From positions 83,309 through 147,308 of the forward strand of contig JANYES010000018.1 in the NCBI GenBank assembly GCA_025362975.1: a stretch of 64,000 bases of DNA, given 5' to 3'. Positions 1 to 11,890 of this stretch are shown piece after piece. The position numbers were made by a program, and so were the translations under genes. The notes below the pieces were generated by a model. The model saw only the letters and a list, made by a program, of their open reading frames with translations, had not been told where the DNA came from and searched no databases. Position 1 is the stretch's first letter. Each line of letters opens with the position of its first letter. Source of the stretch: Alphaproteobacteria bacterium. Lineage in GTDB: Bacteria > Pseudomonadota > Alphaproteobacteria > Rickettsiales > SXRF01.

Positions 1-362
1 CGGGTTCCCGGCGCTTCGTCCTTCATAGAGGGAATTCTCGAAAATGCAAATTCCATATCGCGCGTGAGGTGGGCAAAATCGCAAGTCAGCGCTTTGTGAC
101 GAGGGATGACGACGTAGTCGTGGCCGGAGAGGGCGTGGAGCTGGCCGCAGAGGCGCACGCTTTCGCGCAGGCGGCGCTTGATGCGGTTACGGGTGGGGGC
201 GTTGCCCATTTTTTTGGTGACGGTGAAGCCGAAACGCGGCTCTGGCCCTGCGAAATGCGCGTCGTCGCGTTTGAGCATCTGGAGAATGAAACTACCGGTA
301 ATGAACCGTTTGCCCTTGGCAGTGACGGATAAGAAATCGGCGCGCTTTTTGATCGTTTGCAT
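1..362 (-). CDS. rnpA: Ribonuclease P protein component (partial, C-terminus off the left edge)
   Basis: RnpA is the protein cofactor of RNase P, which trims 5' leaders from pre-tRNAs. Reading the minus strand from the ATG at 362 gives MQTIKKRADFLSV, then FGFTVTKKMGNA and the family signature RNR box (TRNRIKRRLRE, about residues 56-66), followed by HDYVVIPR. About 120 codons are visible and the frame is still open at base 1, so the gene is truncated by the window. It lies downstream of rpmH on the same strand, the nearly universal rpmH-rnpA pairing, separated by 45 bp that contain a strong hairpin. Identity is secure from the RNR motif plus context. Confidence 0.95.
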   Translation of the reverse strand, partial: MQTIKKRADFLSVTAKGKRFITGSFILQMLKRDDAHFAGPEPRFGFTVTKKMGNAPTRNRIKRRLRESVRLCGQLHALSGHDYVVIPRHKALTCDFAHLTRDMEFAFSRIPSMKDEAPGT

Positions 363-377
363 GCGTCACCTGAGTCG

Positions 378-407
378 TTAGACCCGGGTTTTCACCCGGG
401 AATCTAA
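378..407 (-). terminator. Hairpin between rpmH and rnpA, possible attenuator
   Basis: A GC-rich inverted repeat: the left arm TTAGACCCGGGT (378-389) pairs imperfectly with ACCCGGGAATCTAA (394-407) around a 4-nt loop. It begins right after the rpmH stop codon. No clear U-run follows, so a partial terminator, RNA processing site or stabilising stem that sets the rpmH/rnpA ratio is more likely than a full terminator. Confidence 0.5.
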
Positions 408-542
408 TTAAGCGGAGAGGCGCTTACGGCCTTTAGCGCGGCGGGCATTGATAATGCGTCGGCCACCTACGGTTGCCATGCGAGCACGAAAACCATGACG
501 GCGTTTGCGGACAAGGTTGCTGGGCTGGTATGTACGTTTCAT
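408..542 (-). CDS. rpmH: 50S ribosomal protein L34
   Basis: L34 is a 44-residue basic protein of the large ribosomal subunit. The translation begins [18 protein letters not shown] and ends GRKRLSA, which is diagnostic for the family, and the length is normal. The ATG at 542 is preceded by AGGATATTTCG, giving a reasonable Shine-Dalgarno sequence. The same frame stays open further upstream to about 827, but that stretch lies over the promoter and is not coding. It heads a transcript with rnpA. Confidence 0.98.
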   Translation of the reverse strand: MKRTYQPSNLVRKRRHGFRARMATVGGRRIINARRAKGRKRLSA

Positions 543-608
543 CGAAATATCCTGAAATTCTAATAAGTTGCTTCCAAGCCAGCTAAATGAGCTTACTCGG
601 GAAGGAGG

Positions 609-637
609 TTTATAGCGATTGGTGGGGGGTGTGTCAA
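609..637 (-). promoter_or_regulatory. sigma70-type promoter of rpmH-rnpA
   Basis: On the minus strand a perfect -35 TTGACA (632-637) is separated by exactly 17 bp from TATAAA (609-614). It sits about 65 bp upstream of the rpmH start and points toward it, as expected for a strong ribosomal-protein promoter. The rest of the 312-bp divergent gap between rpmH and the sensor kinase (543-854) shows no gene; the kinase promoter was not identified. Confidence 0.75.
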
Positions 638-854
638 CAGTAATATGTCGCGCAAATGCAAGGGTTAGGCGAGGAAAATGGCGGCTTAGGTAGGGGGTTG
701 AAATGCTTTGTGTTTTTCGGGGTTTGCGGGTTTGGGGCGATTCCAGCCGCCGAAAGGGGTTCAGGGCGAAAATATGCATTTTATACAGCAAGATGTCTAA
801 CCATTTGTTAATCTCGCGGGCGTACACTCAAGATGAAATTCCAAGGCTAGGGTA

Positions 855-2327
855 ATGTTCGGCACCATTCGGCTATTTTCAATACTGAGTTTGATCGTGG
901 TGATTATGCTGTCTACCGCAGGCGGCGTATTCGTGCATGACCGTGCCGTCGAGGATGTGACGCAGCTGGTAGAAAAGAGCAACGCCAATTTATCGCACGG
1001 GTATGTGAATGCCGTGTGGAAACGCTATAACGCGCAGCTGGTGCCGTTGCTTACCAATCCCGGGCAGTTGAAAGATAGCCCGGTGGTGGCGCAGTTCGCG
1101 CAGGACACGGTGATGTACTTCAAGAACATGCCGCTGGTGCGGGTGAATATCTATAGCGCCGACGGGCAATTGCTGATGTCAGATAACGTCAGCCAGACGA
1201 AAAAACTGAGAACGGGCTCGCCGTCGCCGGATCCTAAATTCGTGGCGGAAAATTACAAGCGGCCGTTTCGCGCGAGCCAGGTGCTGAGCGACGTGCCGAT
1301 GCCGCCGGAAGATCACGGCAAGCTGGTGCAGACAATTACGCCGTTTACCGACGCGGTCGAGGGCGTGGGCAATGCGCCTGCCGACGGGGCGATTGAGATT
1401 TTATTCGACATCACCGACCAGTGGGACGAGCTGCGCATGTTCCAGTATATTTCGAGCGCGGCGTTTGTTGTGTTCTACCTGATGTTTTTATTCCTGATGA
1501 TGTTCAGCTCTAAACGGGCGGAAAATATCATCGCCAAGCAGCATGATCTGAACAAGGAACTCACCGAAGCGGTGGCGGCCGCTGAAGCGGAAAACAGGGA
1601 AAAATCGCAGTTTCTGGCTAATATATCGCATGAACTGCGCACGCCGCTGAATGCGATCATCGGGTTTTCCGATATCATCAAAAAGGAAATGATGCCGCAG
1701 ATCGAGGATAAAAAATACCACGATTATATCGGCGATATTCACTCGTCAGGCGTGCATCTGCTCAGCCTTATCAACGATATTCTGGATTATTCGAAGGCCG
1801 AGGCGGGCAAGCTGGTGCTGGAAGTGTCGGAGGTGAATGCGAGCAAGCTGATTCAGAATTCGATGCGCCTTGTGTCCCCACGCGCCGAGGCGGCGAATGT
1901 GAAGCTGCTGGAGCAGTTGCCCAAAGAGCCGATCATCATGATTATCGACAGCAAGAAATTCAAGCAGGTGCTGCTGAACCTGCTGTCCAACGCGGTGAAG
2001 TTTACACCCGCCGGCGGGCAGGTGATGATTACGGCGTGGCAGAATCTGGCGGACGATACGTATTCGTTCGAGGTGGAAGATACCGGCATCGGCATTGCGC
2101 CGAAGGATATTTCGCGCGCGATGTCGCCGTTCGGGCAGGTGGATAATACGCTCAAACGTAAGTATGAGGGTACAGGGCTGGGCTTGCCGCTGACGAAGAA
2201 ATTTGTCGAACTTATGGGCGGGAAATTCAAGATCGAAAGTGAGCTGAACAAGGGAACCAAGATTACGTTTATCATGCCGCGCGAAAGTAAAGAGCGTGAC
2301 GGCATTACCGTGAAACAGGCCTCCTGA
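855..2327 (+). CDS. Membrane sensor histidine kinase
   Basis: A 490-residue two-component sensor kinase. A transmembrane helix at about residues 7-27 and a second at about 200-217 bracket an extracytoplasmic sensor domain of some 170 residues. Then comes a short coiled coil, the HisKA box NISHELRTPLNAI with phospho-acceptor His259, and a HATPase_c domain with N box (LLNLLSNAVKFTP), G1 (VEDTGIGI) and G2 (GTGLGLPLTKK). There is no receiver domain and no adjacent response regulator, so it is an orphan whose partner is unknown. The ATG is preceded by AGGGTA. Its stop overlaps the next start by one base (TGATG), implying co-translation with the small downstream gene and panB. Confidence 0.93.
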   Translation: MFGTIRLFSILSLIVVIMLSTAGGVFVHDRAVEDVTQLVEKSNANLSHGYVNAVWKRYNAQLVPLLTNPGQLKDSPVVAQFAQDTVMYFKNMPLVRVNIYSADGQLLMSDNVSQTKKLRTGSPSPDPKFVAENYKRPFRASQVLSDVPMPPEDHGKLVQTITPFTDAVEGVGNAPADGAIEILFDITDQWDELRMFQYISSAAFVVFYLMFLFLMMFSSKRAENIIAKQHDLNKELTEAVAAAEAENREKSQFLANISHELRTPLNAIIGFSDIIKKEMMPQIEDKKYHDYIGDIHSSGVHLLSLINDILDYSKAEAGKLVLEVSEVNASKLIQNSMRLVSPRAEAANVKLLEQLPKEPIIMIIDSKKFKQVLLNLLSNAVKFTPAGGQVMITAWQNLADDTYSFEVEDTGIGIAPKDISRAMSPFGQVDNTLKRKYEGTGLGLPLTKKFVELMGGKFKIESELNKGTKITFIMPRESKERDGITVKQAS

Positions 2328-2560
2328 TGCGCGAAACCTCCTATCATGATTTTACGTCAAGGGTGCGGGTGCAGTGGGTGCTGGCCGGTGAAGGGGTCGA
2401 TATGGCCATTCTGGAGCGTAATCACGGGGTTTTTGCGCTGAAAAATGAAATTGCGGCGCATGGCGCGAACGCGAAGAAAGAATCTGGAAAAACCTTTGTA
2501 GAACGGCTAAACAATAGCATCAACAGTATCGATCCCAGCCATTTCTATAAAGGGAAATAA
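2327..2560 (+). CDS. Small hypothetical protein between kinase and panB
   Basis: A 77-residue protein that I do not recognise. It starts [17 protein letters not shown] and ends SHFYKGK. It has no signal peptide or transmembrane segment; the middle ([16 protein letters not shown]) could be helical. It overlaps the kinase stop by one base and ends one base before the panB ATG, so it is translationally coupled on both sides. This packing argues that it is a real gene. No function is assigned. Confidence 0.7.
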   Translation: MRETSYHDFTSRVRVQWVLAGEGVDMAILERNHGVFALKNEIAAHGANAKKESGKTFVERLNNSINSIDPSHFYKGK

Positions 2561-2561
2561 C

Positions 2562-3371
2562 ATGGTCAAACGCATTTCCGCTCCCGATATCGCTGCTCGC
2601 AAAAACGGCGTGCCGATGGTCGTGCTGACGGCTTATACCGCGCCGATGGCGGGGCTGCTGGATAGCCACGTGGATATCCTGCTGGTTGGCGATTCGCTGG
2701 GCATGGTGATTTACGGGTTTGATTCAACGATTGCCGTGACGCTCGACATGATGATCAATCATGGGGCGGCGGTGGTGCGCGGATCGAGACGCGCGCTGGT
2801 GGTCGTGGATATGCCGTTTGGGGCATATCAGGAGAGTCAAGAACAAGCGTTTCGTTCTTGTGCGCGTGTGATGCAGGAAACGGGGGCGCAAGCAGTCAAA
2901 CTCGAAGGCGGCGTGGAGATGGCGCAGACGATTCGTTTCCTCGTGGAGCGTGGGATTCCGGTGATGGGGCATGTGGGGTTGATGCCGCAGCGGGTGAATA
3001 CGCTGGGCGGGTATAAGTATCAGGGGCGCAGCGATAGTGACGCGGCGCAGATTCTGGCGGATGCGCAAGCGGTGGACGATGCGGGCGTGTTTGCGATGGT
3101 GATCGAGGGCGTGAAGGAAGAGGTGGCGCGCAGCATTACCGCGCAGCTTCGCGCGCCGACCATCGGCATTGGCGCGTCGCCCGCCTGCGACGGGCAGGTG
3201 CTGGTGATTGACGATATGCTGGGGTTCAATAGCGGTTATGTGCCGGGGTTCGTGAAGCGCTATGCGCACATGGCCGAGGCGGTGGAACAGGCGGTGAAAA
3301 CGTATGGGGAAGAGGTGAGGAACCGGACATTCCCAAGCGCGGAATTCTGTTATCCGCTTAAGAAATCGTAA
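2562..3371 (+). CDS. panB: 3-methyl-2-oxobutanoate hydroxymethyltransferase
   Basis: PanB transfers a hydroxymethyl group from 5,10-methylene-THF to alpha-ketoisovalerate to form ketopantoate, the first committed step toward pantothenate and CoA. The 269-residue length is normal. Family motifs are clear: [16 protein letters not shown] near the N-terminus, the metal/substrate loop [12 protein letters not shown] (about 41-52), the MPFGAYQ segment, VKLEGG (about 112-117) and the catalytic-region Glu in VIEGV. It is cytoplasmic. It follows the small ORF by one base in an apparent operon headed by a sensor kinase, an unusual partner. panC is not in the window. Confidence 0.97.
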   Translation: MVKRISAPDIAARKNGVPMVVLTAYTAPMAGLLDSHVDILLVGDSLGMVIYGFDSTIAVTLDMMINHGAAVVRGSRRALVVVDMPFGAYQESQEQAFRSCARVMQETGAQAVKLEGGVEMAQTIRFLVERGIPVMGHVGLMPQRVNTLGGYKYQGRSDSDAAQILADAQAVDDAGVFAMVIEGVKEEVARSITAQLRAPTIGIGASPACDGQVLVIDDMLGFNSGYVPGFVKRYAHMAEAVEQAVKTYGEEVRNRTFPSAEFCYPLKKS

Positions 3372-3376
3372 TTTTT

Positions 3377-3460
3377 GTCATACCCGCGCAGGCGGCGGAT
3401 AAGGGCTTCTCCCGGCGCGGACGCGCCTTAGGATTCGATCCCCGCCTTCGCGGGGATGAC
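3377..3460. repeat. Dispersed palindromic intergenic repeat, copy R1
   Basis: Begins GTCATACCCGCGCAGGCGG and ends CCCGCCTTCGCGGGGATGAC, so the ends form an inverted repeat. The core carries the shared GGCGCGGACGCGCC block. A further half copy (GCGGGGATGACG) follows at about 3470-3481. It lies in the 198-bp gap between panB and the dehydratase-like gene and is one of at least seven related copies in the window. Confidence 0.85.
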
Positions 3461-3569
3461 GGTTAGAGCGCGGGGATGACGACCAGGGAAAATCCCTGTA
3501 TTTCCTGCTTTACAGGCCCAATCCGGGGCGTATGCTTGCGTTAATTTTTTAGCATTACAGGTAAACCCC

Positions 3570-4595
3570 GTGTCTTCCCTTGCTCTGGTGGCTGATGAAG
3601 CGCCGATTTATACTCTGCTTTCGCCGGATGTCGTGGTTGCTGCGGGCAAGCGCATTGCGCCGTTTATTACGCGCACGCAGCTTGCGACGAGCGGCTTGCT
3701 CAATAGCTGGTTGGGGCATGAGGTGTTTTTCAAGATGGAATGCCAGCAGAAATCCGGGGCATATAAAATTCGCGGGGCGATGAATGCGCTGCTGAGTTTA
3801 AAAGAGCAGGGGCAGTTGCCGGAAAAAATCGTGACGTTCAGCTCGGGTAATCACGCGGCGGCGACGGCTAAGGTGGGCAAAATGCTGGGCGTGGAAACGG
3901 TGGTGATTATGCCCTCATTCGTATCAAAAGTGAAACAACAGGCGACGGCGGGGTATGGCGCGGAGTTGATTCTTACCAAGACGCGGCAGGAAGCCGAAGC
4001 GATGGCGGTGGAACAGCAAAGCAAAGGTGCTTGGCTGTTGCATCCGTATGACAGCGATTTGTCGATTGCGGGGCAGGGGACGGCGTGTCTTGAGGCGTTG
4101 GAAGATGGGGCCAAGCCCGATGCGATATTCGCGGTGTGCGGCGGCGGCGGGTTGCTGTCGGGCACGTGGCTGGCGGCGCAGAAATTGGCGCCCGAATCGC
4201 TGGTGTTCGGTTGTGAACCGGAGCTGGCTAACGATGCGACGCGGTCGTTCCGCTCAGGTGCGATTCAGGCATTCAATGAAACGCCGATGACGATTGCCGA
4301 CGGGGCGCGCACCCTGAAAGTGGGGCAACGCCCGTTTGCGTATTTGCAGAAGCTGGATGATTTTTACGAGGTGTCGGAACGCGACATCATGTACTGGACG
4401 CAGTGGCTGCAGAACCTGCTGAAAGCATCTATTGAACCTACGGCGGCGGTGGCGATGGGGGCGGCACACCAATGGCTGCGCACGCAGGATAAAAAACGCC
4501 GCGTGCTCGTGATTCTGTCCGGCGGGAATATGGATGCGGCGACGCAGGCGCTGCTGTGGAAACAGGATTTCCTTGGCGAACGGCCTACCCTTTAA
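3570..4595 (+). CDS. Threonine/serine dehydratase-like PLP enzyme (fold type II)
   Basis: A 341-residue pyridoxal-phosphate enzyme of the threonine dehydratase/serine racemase group. The PLP-binding lysine lies in SGAYKIRGA (about residues 64-72), the substrate loop is SSGNHAAA (about 92-99), and the phosphate-binding glycine run is CGGGGLLSG (about 189-197). SGGN near the C-terminus completes the pattern. There is no ACT regulatory domain, so it resembles the short catabolic or racemase type rather than biosynthetic IlvA. The start is GTG at 3570. It stands alone after repeat R1 and ends one base from the convergent neighbour. Substrate (Thr, Ser or hydroxy-aspartate) cannot be told. Confidence 0.88.
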   Translation: MSSLALVADEAPIYTLLSPDVVVAAGKRIAPFITRTQLATSGLLNSWLGHEVFFKMECQQKSGAYKIRGAMNALLSLKEQGQLPEKIVTFSSGNHAAATAKVGKMLGVETVVIMPSFVSKVKQQATAGYGAELILTKTRQEAEAMAVEQQSKGAWLLHPYDSDLSIAGQGTACLEALEDGAKPDAIFAVCGGGGLLSGTWLAAQKLAPESLVFGCEPELANDATRSFRSGAIQAFNETPMTIADGARTLKVGQRPFAYLQKLDDFYEVSERDIMYWTQWLQNLLKASIEPTAAVAMGAAHQWLRTQDKKRRVLVILSGGNMDAATQALLWKQDFLGERPTL

Positions 4596-4596
4596 A

Positions 4597-5162
4597 TTAA
4601 ACTGAGAGTGATTTATCGCCGGATTTCTGGTGGGCGCGCACGCGCTGCATGTAGGATTTCTGACCTTTTTCCTGTTCGGATGGGGTGATGTCCGGTTCTT
4701 CGGGTTTGGTGTGGCCGGCGCTGATAAACGCGTCGCGCAGTTGCGGCGAGACGGGTAGTTGTTCGTAGTTGGTGTTTTCGACTAGCCATTTGCGCTGGTC
4801 AATGAGCAGGTTTTCACGCAAATGCAGATCATCCGTACCGGCGGGCGACACGCCTAACACGTCGCGCTGTTCCTGCGAGGTTTGTTTTTCCCATTCACGC
4901 TTGCAGGATTCCCATGTGTAATCTTTGATGATGAAATCGGCCAGTGTCTGGTTGGTGTAGTCATAGTCTTTTTGCACGACGCGGTAGGTGTCCCGTCCGG
5001 TGTCGTTATTGCGCGAGACTTGCACGAGGGTGCCGGTGTTGTCGGCGTGAACGATGGTGCCCTAGCCGTCGGTGATCATCACGCCTGAAGGGGTGCGCTG
5101 AAATTGAGCTGGCGGGAGAAGAAGCCGGGGTCTTTGACCTGTGGCAACATGATGTCGGACAT
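4597..5162 (-). pseudogene. Broken copy 1 of a tandem three-member unknown family
   Basis: The 3' part codes for an intact C-terminal region (VVQKDYDYTNQT, then YTWESCKREW, ending DKSLSV). Upstream the coding signal continues but is broken twice. A TAG codon interrupts the frame just after VMITDG (about 5062-5064). Further upstream an ATG at 5162 with an AAGGAT ribosome site opens a reading frame (MSDIMLPQVKDPG) that is out of phase and hits a stop. Both pieces align to the two neighbouring paralogs: TDG*GTIVHADNTG matches TDAGVISHIDHTG of the next gene. I infer one ancestral gene with a frameshift and an amber stop. A shorter protein from an internal start (for example near 5025) cannot be excluded. 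Function unknown. Confidence 0.7.
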
Positions 5163-5174
5163 GCGTGATCCTTG

Positions 5175-5924
5175 TTAAAGGGCGAGGCCTTTGGAAGCGG
5201 CGTTTGCTTCTTCAAGCGCGCGGCCAGTGTATTTTCCCATGTTCTGTTTAACGACCGTGGACGCTTCGGCTAGTTCAGTTCCGGCGGCGGCCAGTGTGGT
5301 TTCGGCAGTTTTAACGGCGGGGGCGACATAGCCGAATTCTTCGAGGGTTTTGGCGATGATGGTGGAGATCGCACCTTGGGTTCTGGGCAGGGCCGCTTTA
5401 ATCGTGTTGATTTTGGTGTCGAGGATGGCTTGCTGGGTGACGCGGTTGGAAGTCGGGCTTTCGGCGGAGACGAGGCGGCCAAAGAAGCTTTTGCCCTGAT
5501 TGATTTCGGCTTGAATAAGCTTGCGCTCGTTAGGCCATGTGACGTGGCGCGTGGCGGCGGTTTCGAGTGCTTCGTGGGTGTAGCCGTAGCCTTTGCGGAT
5601 AACTTGGGCGGTTTGGATGCCTTCGGCGTTTTTACTGAATAAAGCAAGGCTGCCCGTGTGGTCGATATGCGAGATGACGCCAGCGTCGGTAACCGTGAAT
5701 TTTTGAGGAGTGCCACTCAGGCGGTTAGTAAATTGCTGCCAGCGGCTGGGCGCGGCAACCTGTTCGAGCATGACGGTAGCTTCGGGGGCGACTTTGGCCG
5801 CGAGGCCCGCGCCTTTGACGAGGGCGCTGACTTCCGCGCCGATGGCGCCTTCGGCGGCTTTTGTGCCTTTCAGGACGGGTGCGAGACGTTGGGCGACGCT
5901 GCCCAGCATGGTGACGATACCCAT
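5175..5924 (-). CDS. Unknown protein, paralog 2 of the tandem family
   Basis: A 249-residue protein I do not recognise. The N-terminal 70 residues are Ala-rich and helical (APVLKGTKAAEGAIGAEVSA), which could associate with membrane or act as a targeting segment. The family core follows: FTVTDAGVISHIDHTG, then VIRKGYGYTHE and VTWPNERKLI, then a helical stretch ending with LGYVAPA-like sequence and the C-terminal MGKYTGRALEEANA. The GK-T-RAL-EA tail is shared with paralog 3. It starts 12 bp upstream of the broken copy 1. The family looks lineage-specific; an effector or surface-associated role is possible but is only a guess. Confidence 0.75.
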   Translation of the reverse strand: MGIVTMLGSVAQRLAPVLKGTKAAEGAIGAEVSALVKGAGLAAKVAPEATVMLEQVAAPSRWQQFTNRLSGTPQKFTVTDAGVISHIDHTGSLALFSKNAEGIQTAQVIRKGYGYTHEALETAATRHVTWPNERKLIQAEINQGKSFFGRLVSAESPTSNRVTQQAILDTKINTIKAALPRTQGAISTIIAKTLEEFGYVAPAVKTAETTLAAAGTELAEASTVVKQNMGKYTGRALEEANAASKGLAL

Positions 5925-6031
5925 AAACCGCTTTCAATACGAGTTTTCTATGGATTCAGTATAGCGCGTTTTGGCTCTAGAAAATGTTAAGATTTAGCGA
6001 ATATCGTTAAGCGGCTAAATCTTAACAATTT

Positions 6032-6652
6032 TTAGACTGCCAGATCGGGGGTGGGGCGGGAAGCCTCGCTGAGCGCGCGTTTAGTGTGTTTGCCGAGGTC
6101 CGGTTTTTCCTTGGTGGACGGTTCGGTGTGCGACTCGCCGCTGGCTTCTTTATCGGCCTTGGCTTTGGCGGCTTCCTCTATCGTTTGCAGCTCGAAACCG
6201 TGGGATTTAAGCAGGCGCATGGTCTGGGCGGAAACCGGGATTTGTTCGTGGTTGAGCTTGCTGAGAATGGCGTCGTGCTTGGGCTTGAGGACTTCTCTTT
6301 CTTTGACATCCCAGCTGTCGCTTTCGTGCAGCGGCGCCACGGCGGTGGTTTGGCGCTGAATCCAATTCATGCCTTCGGCGGCGTAAAATTCCTCGCGGTG
6401 TCTGGCCCAGGTGACGTTCTCGGTGGCGGTGCTTTCGAGGAAATCCTTGGTGTATTCGTCGCCACCATAACCCTTGCGGATGAGTTCGACATCGCCCTCA
6501 CCCTTAACCCGGATAAGGTCACCTTTGCGGCTCTGGCGAATATAGCCGTCGCCGTCCGGCAGATTAAGGTCGGTGTTGGTTAGCATGGGCCTTAGGCTTA
6601 ACCAACCCGGAGCGTCGGCAGCCGCTAACATGACATCGTCTTCTTTGCTCAT
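6032..6652 (-). CDS. Unknown protein, paralog 3 of the tandem family
   Basis: A 206-residue, charged, apparently cytoplasmic protein without a signal peptide. It carries the same landmarks as its neighbour: a short glycine/aspartate-rich module (LPDGDGYIRQSRKG), ELIRKGYGGDEYT, VTWARHREEF, a Pro-Val-Ser segment (IPVSAQTMRLL) matching LPVSPQLRDAF of copy 1, and the C-terminal LGKHTKRALSEA. A strong ribosome site (AAGGGGGAA) precedes the ATG at 6652. A 107-bp gap separates it from paralog 2. Function unknown. Confidence 0.78.
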   Translation of the reverse strand: MSKEDDVMLAAADAPGWLSLRPMLTNTDLNLPDGDGYIRQSRKGDLIRVKGEGDVELIRKGYGGDEYTKDFLESTATENVTWARHREEFYAAEGMNWIQRQTTAVAPLHESDSWDVKEREVLKPKHDAILSKLNHEQIPVSAQTMRLLKSHGFELQTIEEAAKAKADKEASGESHTEPSTKEKPDLGKHTKRALSEASRPTPDLAV

Positions 6653-6760
6653 AGGAATTCCCCCTTAAGTGAATGCGATTATGAGGCCATTGTAGCGCAG
6701 AATTGACTTAAATAATATTAAGGTTTTTGGATTCGAATATGACAACAGGTAAAGTGCTGA

Positions 6761-7231
6761 TTAAACGTAATCAATTGCCATAACTTCGTATTCTTTGCCG
6801 CCTTTGGGGGTTTTGACTTCGACGGTGTCGCCGACTTTTTTATTGATTAAAGCCCGGGCGATAGGGGCGGTGATGGAAATTTTGTTCTGTTTAATGTCGG
6901 CTTCCAATTCGCCGACGATCTGGTAGGTGATGTTGCCGTCGTCTTCATCGACGAGTTTGACAGTGGCGCCGAATTTCACGGTGTCGTTGCTGAGCAGTTT
7001 GATGTCGATCACGTCGGCACGCGAGATGCGGGCTTCCAGCTCGTTGATGCGGCCTTCGATGAAGCTCTGCTTTTCCTTGGCGGCGGAGTATTCGGCGTTT
7101 TCAGATAAATCGCCGTGGGCGCGCGCTTCGGCGATGGCCTGAATGATGGCGGGGCGGTCGACGCTTTTGAGCTGTTTAAGCTCGGCGTTCATGAGGTCAT
7201 AGCCTTTATGTGTGACGGGGTATTTTTCCAT
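6761..7231 (-). CDS. greA: Transcription elongation factor GreA
   Basis: GreA enters the RNA polymerase secondary channel and stimulates cleavage of backtracked transcripts. The 156-residue length is typical. The N-terminal coiled-coil hairpin holds the catalytic acidic tip in [10 protein letters not shown] (about residues 40-49), followed by the C-terminal FKBP-like domain with [12 protein letters not shown] and [17 protein letters not shown]. It lies downstream of carB on the same strand, as in many alphaproteobacteria, with one unknown gene between. Confidence 0.98.
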   Translation of the reverse strand: MEKYPVTHKGYDLMNAELKQLKSVDRPAIIQAIAEARAHGDLSENAEYSAAKEKQSFIEGRINELEARISRADVIDIKLLSNDTVKFGATVKLVDEDDGNITYQIVGELEADIKQNKISITAPIARALINKKVGDTVEVKTPKGGKEYEVMAIDYV

Positions 7232-7351
7232 GACTTGGTCCTTAGAAATAAAACATGCAGCAACCGTGGTTGCCGCATGTTTGTAAATGATTCGAAGTGG
7301 AGGGTATAAATAGACTAAAACTTAGTCAAGCGAGAGTTAGCTGAATCTGTG

Positions 7352-7969
7352 TTACTCGACGCCACGTTCTTTTTCGTTAAGCTTCTCGGCGAGGCGTTTA
7401 AGGCGCTGGTCGGGAATGCCGGATTCGGTGGCGATGGCCGAGAGGCCTTTGGCCAGATCTTCGATTGGCTGGCGCAGGGCGCCGTCGGACACGAAGTTAG
7501 CGGCAAGCTTCAGTGTGTCGCCTTTGAAGTTGCTATTGATAAAATCAATGTCTTTGCCTTCATCGTTACGGTTGGCGTGTTCGACCTGATCTTCGTAATC
7601 GGCGTGGATGCTGGCGGCTTGGCTGCGAATGTGTTTGACGCCTTTGCGCAATTTTAAAAAGTCGTCGATCACGTCGTGCATGGCGAAGACCGCGCCTTGG
7701 ATGTAGGGTTGCTGGCCGCGTTCGGTGAGCAGGTCGGTGGCGCCTTTGAGCTTTTCAGTGACGGTGGCGACGTGACTGGCGAGGCGGGTGAGGGCGCCGT
7801 CGGTTTCCTGTTCAAGCATGGCCGTGGGGGTTTGGAAGACCATGACGCCTTGTTCGCCTTCGTTTTCATGGCCCGTGTTGATGGATTTCAGGAGTTCTTT
7901 GCCGAGGCGGACGATGTCGTCGGCGTGGCCGATGGCGGTTTCGAAGTGATGATTTTTTAAGACGGCCAT
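7352..7969 (-). CDS. Hypothetical helical protein between carB and greA
   Basis: A 205-residue, hydrophilic, largely alpha-helical protein starting MAVLKNHHFETAIGHAD and ending EKLNEKERGVE. No signal peptide, transmembrane segment or catalytic motif is visible. The ATG at 7969 has a good ribosome site (CAGGAGC, 6-7 bp upstream). It sits 50 bp downstream of carB and 120 bp upstream of greA, so it probably belongs to the same transcript. I do not recognise the family. Confidence 0.75.
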   Translation of the reverse strand: MAVLKNHHFETAIGHADDIVRLGKELLKSINTGHENEGEQGVMVFQTPTAMLEQETDGALTRLASHVATVTEKLKGATDLLTERGQQPYIQGAVFAMHDVIDDFLKLRKGVKHIRSQAASIHADYEDQVEHANRNDEGKDIDFINSNFKGDTLKLAANFVSDGALRQPIEDLAKGLSAIATESGIPDQRLKRLAEKLNEKERGVE

Positions 7970-8019
7970 AAATGCTCCTGATAATGAAGGCTAATAGTTA
8001 GCGAATTTTAACGATTGAG

Positions 8020-11325
<3,306 letters not shown>

Positions 11326-11365
11326 GGCTATTTTTTATCCTGAAAAATCATGAAGGCGGCGCGTT

Positions 11366-11890
11366 TCATGGCTTGGCTGCTGGTGTGATTTGTGCGGTGT
11401 ACACGGTTTTAGGCGTGGTGGGCGTGCATGGGGTTTTGTCGCAGATGGCTTGGGAGACGACGTCGAGAAGTTTGAAGATGTCCACGTCGAGCTTGTAGTG
11501 GAGCTGGTAGCGCGTGTGGGTGTCGAAATCGTCGGTGGTGAGGGTGAGGGTTTCGTAGGCTTTGTCGAAATTGTAGCTAGTTGCCATGAAGGCGATGCCG
11601 TATTCGAGATGGGCGGTGTTGGTTTCGGGGGCATATTCTTCCATGAAGAGCGGGTCGAAATGCGGGATGCCGTTATCGAGTTTGATCAGGTCGATGGTGT
11701 AGCCGTACGCGTTATTGCTGGCAGCCGACCCGGAGATGATGAGGAAGCGGTTGGCGCCGAGGGCGATGGTTTCCTGCTTCGTGAGTTCGCGCGAGGACGC
11801 GGCGTTTTGGGTAGGCGATTTGCGTGGCGCTCCTGCGGCAAACGTTGGGGCAGCAAGGAGCAGGGCCATCAGCAGCGCGATGATTTTCAT
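11366..11890 (-). CDS. Small secreted hypothetical protein between carA and carB
   Basis: A 174-residue protein with a clear Sec signal peptide: MK, a hydrophobic core [12 protein letters not shown], and a likely cleavage after TFA-A (about residue 19). The mature part has no recognised domain; it holds [11 protein letters not shown], a Tyr/Asp-rich middle and a Cys pair (AICDKTPC) that could form a disulfide. It overlaps the carA stop by 4 bp (ATGA arrangement), so it is translationally coupled to carA. A periplasmic protein inside the carAB transcript is unexpected. Function unknown. Confidence 0.78.
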   Translation of the reverse strand: MKIIALLMALLLAAPTFAAGAPRKSPTQNAASSRELTKQETIALGANRFLIISGSAASNNAYGYTIDLIKLDNGIPHFDPLFMEEYAPETNTAHLEYGIAFMATSYNFDKAYETLTLTTDDFDTHTRYQLHYKLDVDIFKLLDVVSQAICDKTPCTPTTPKTVYTAQITPAAKP

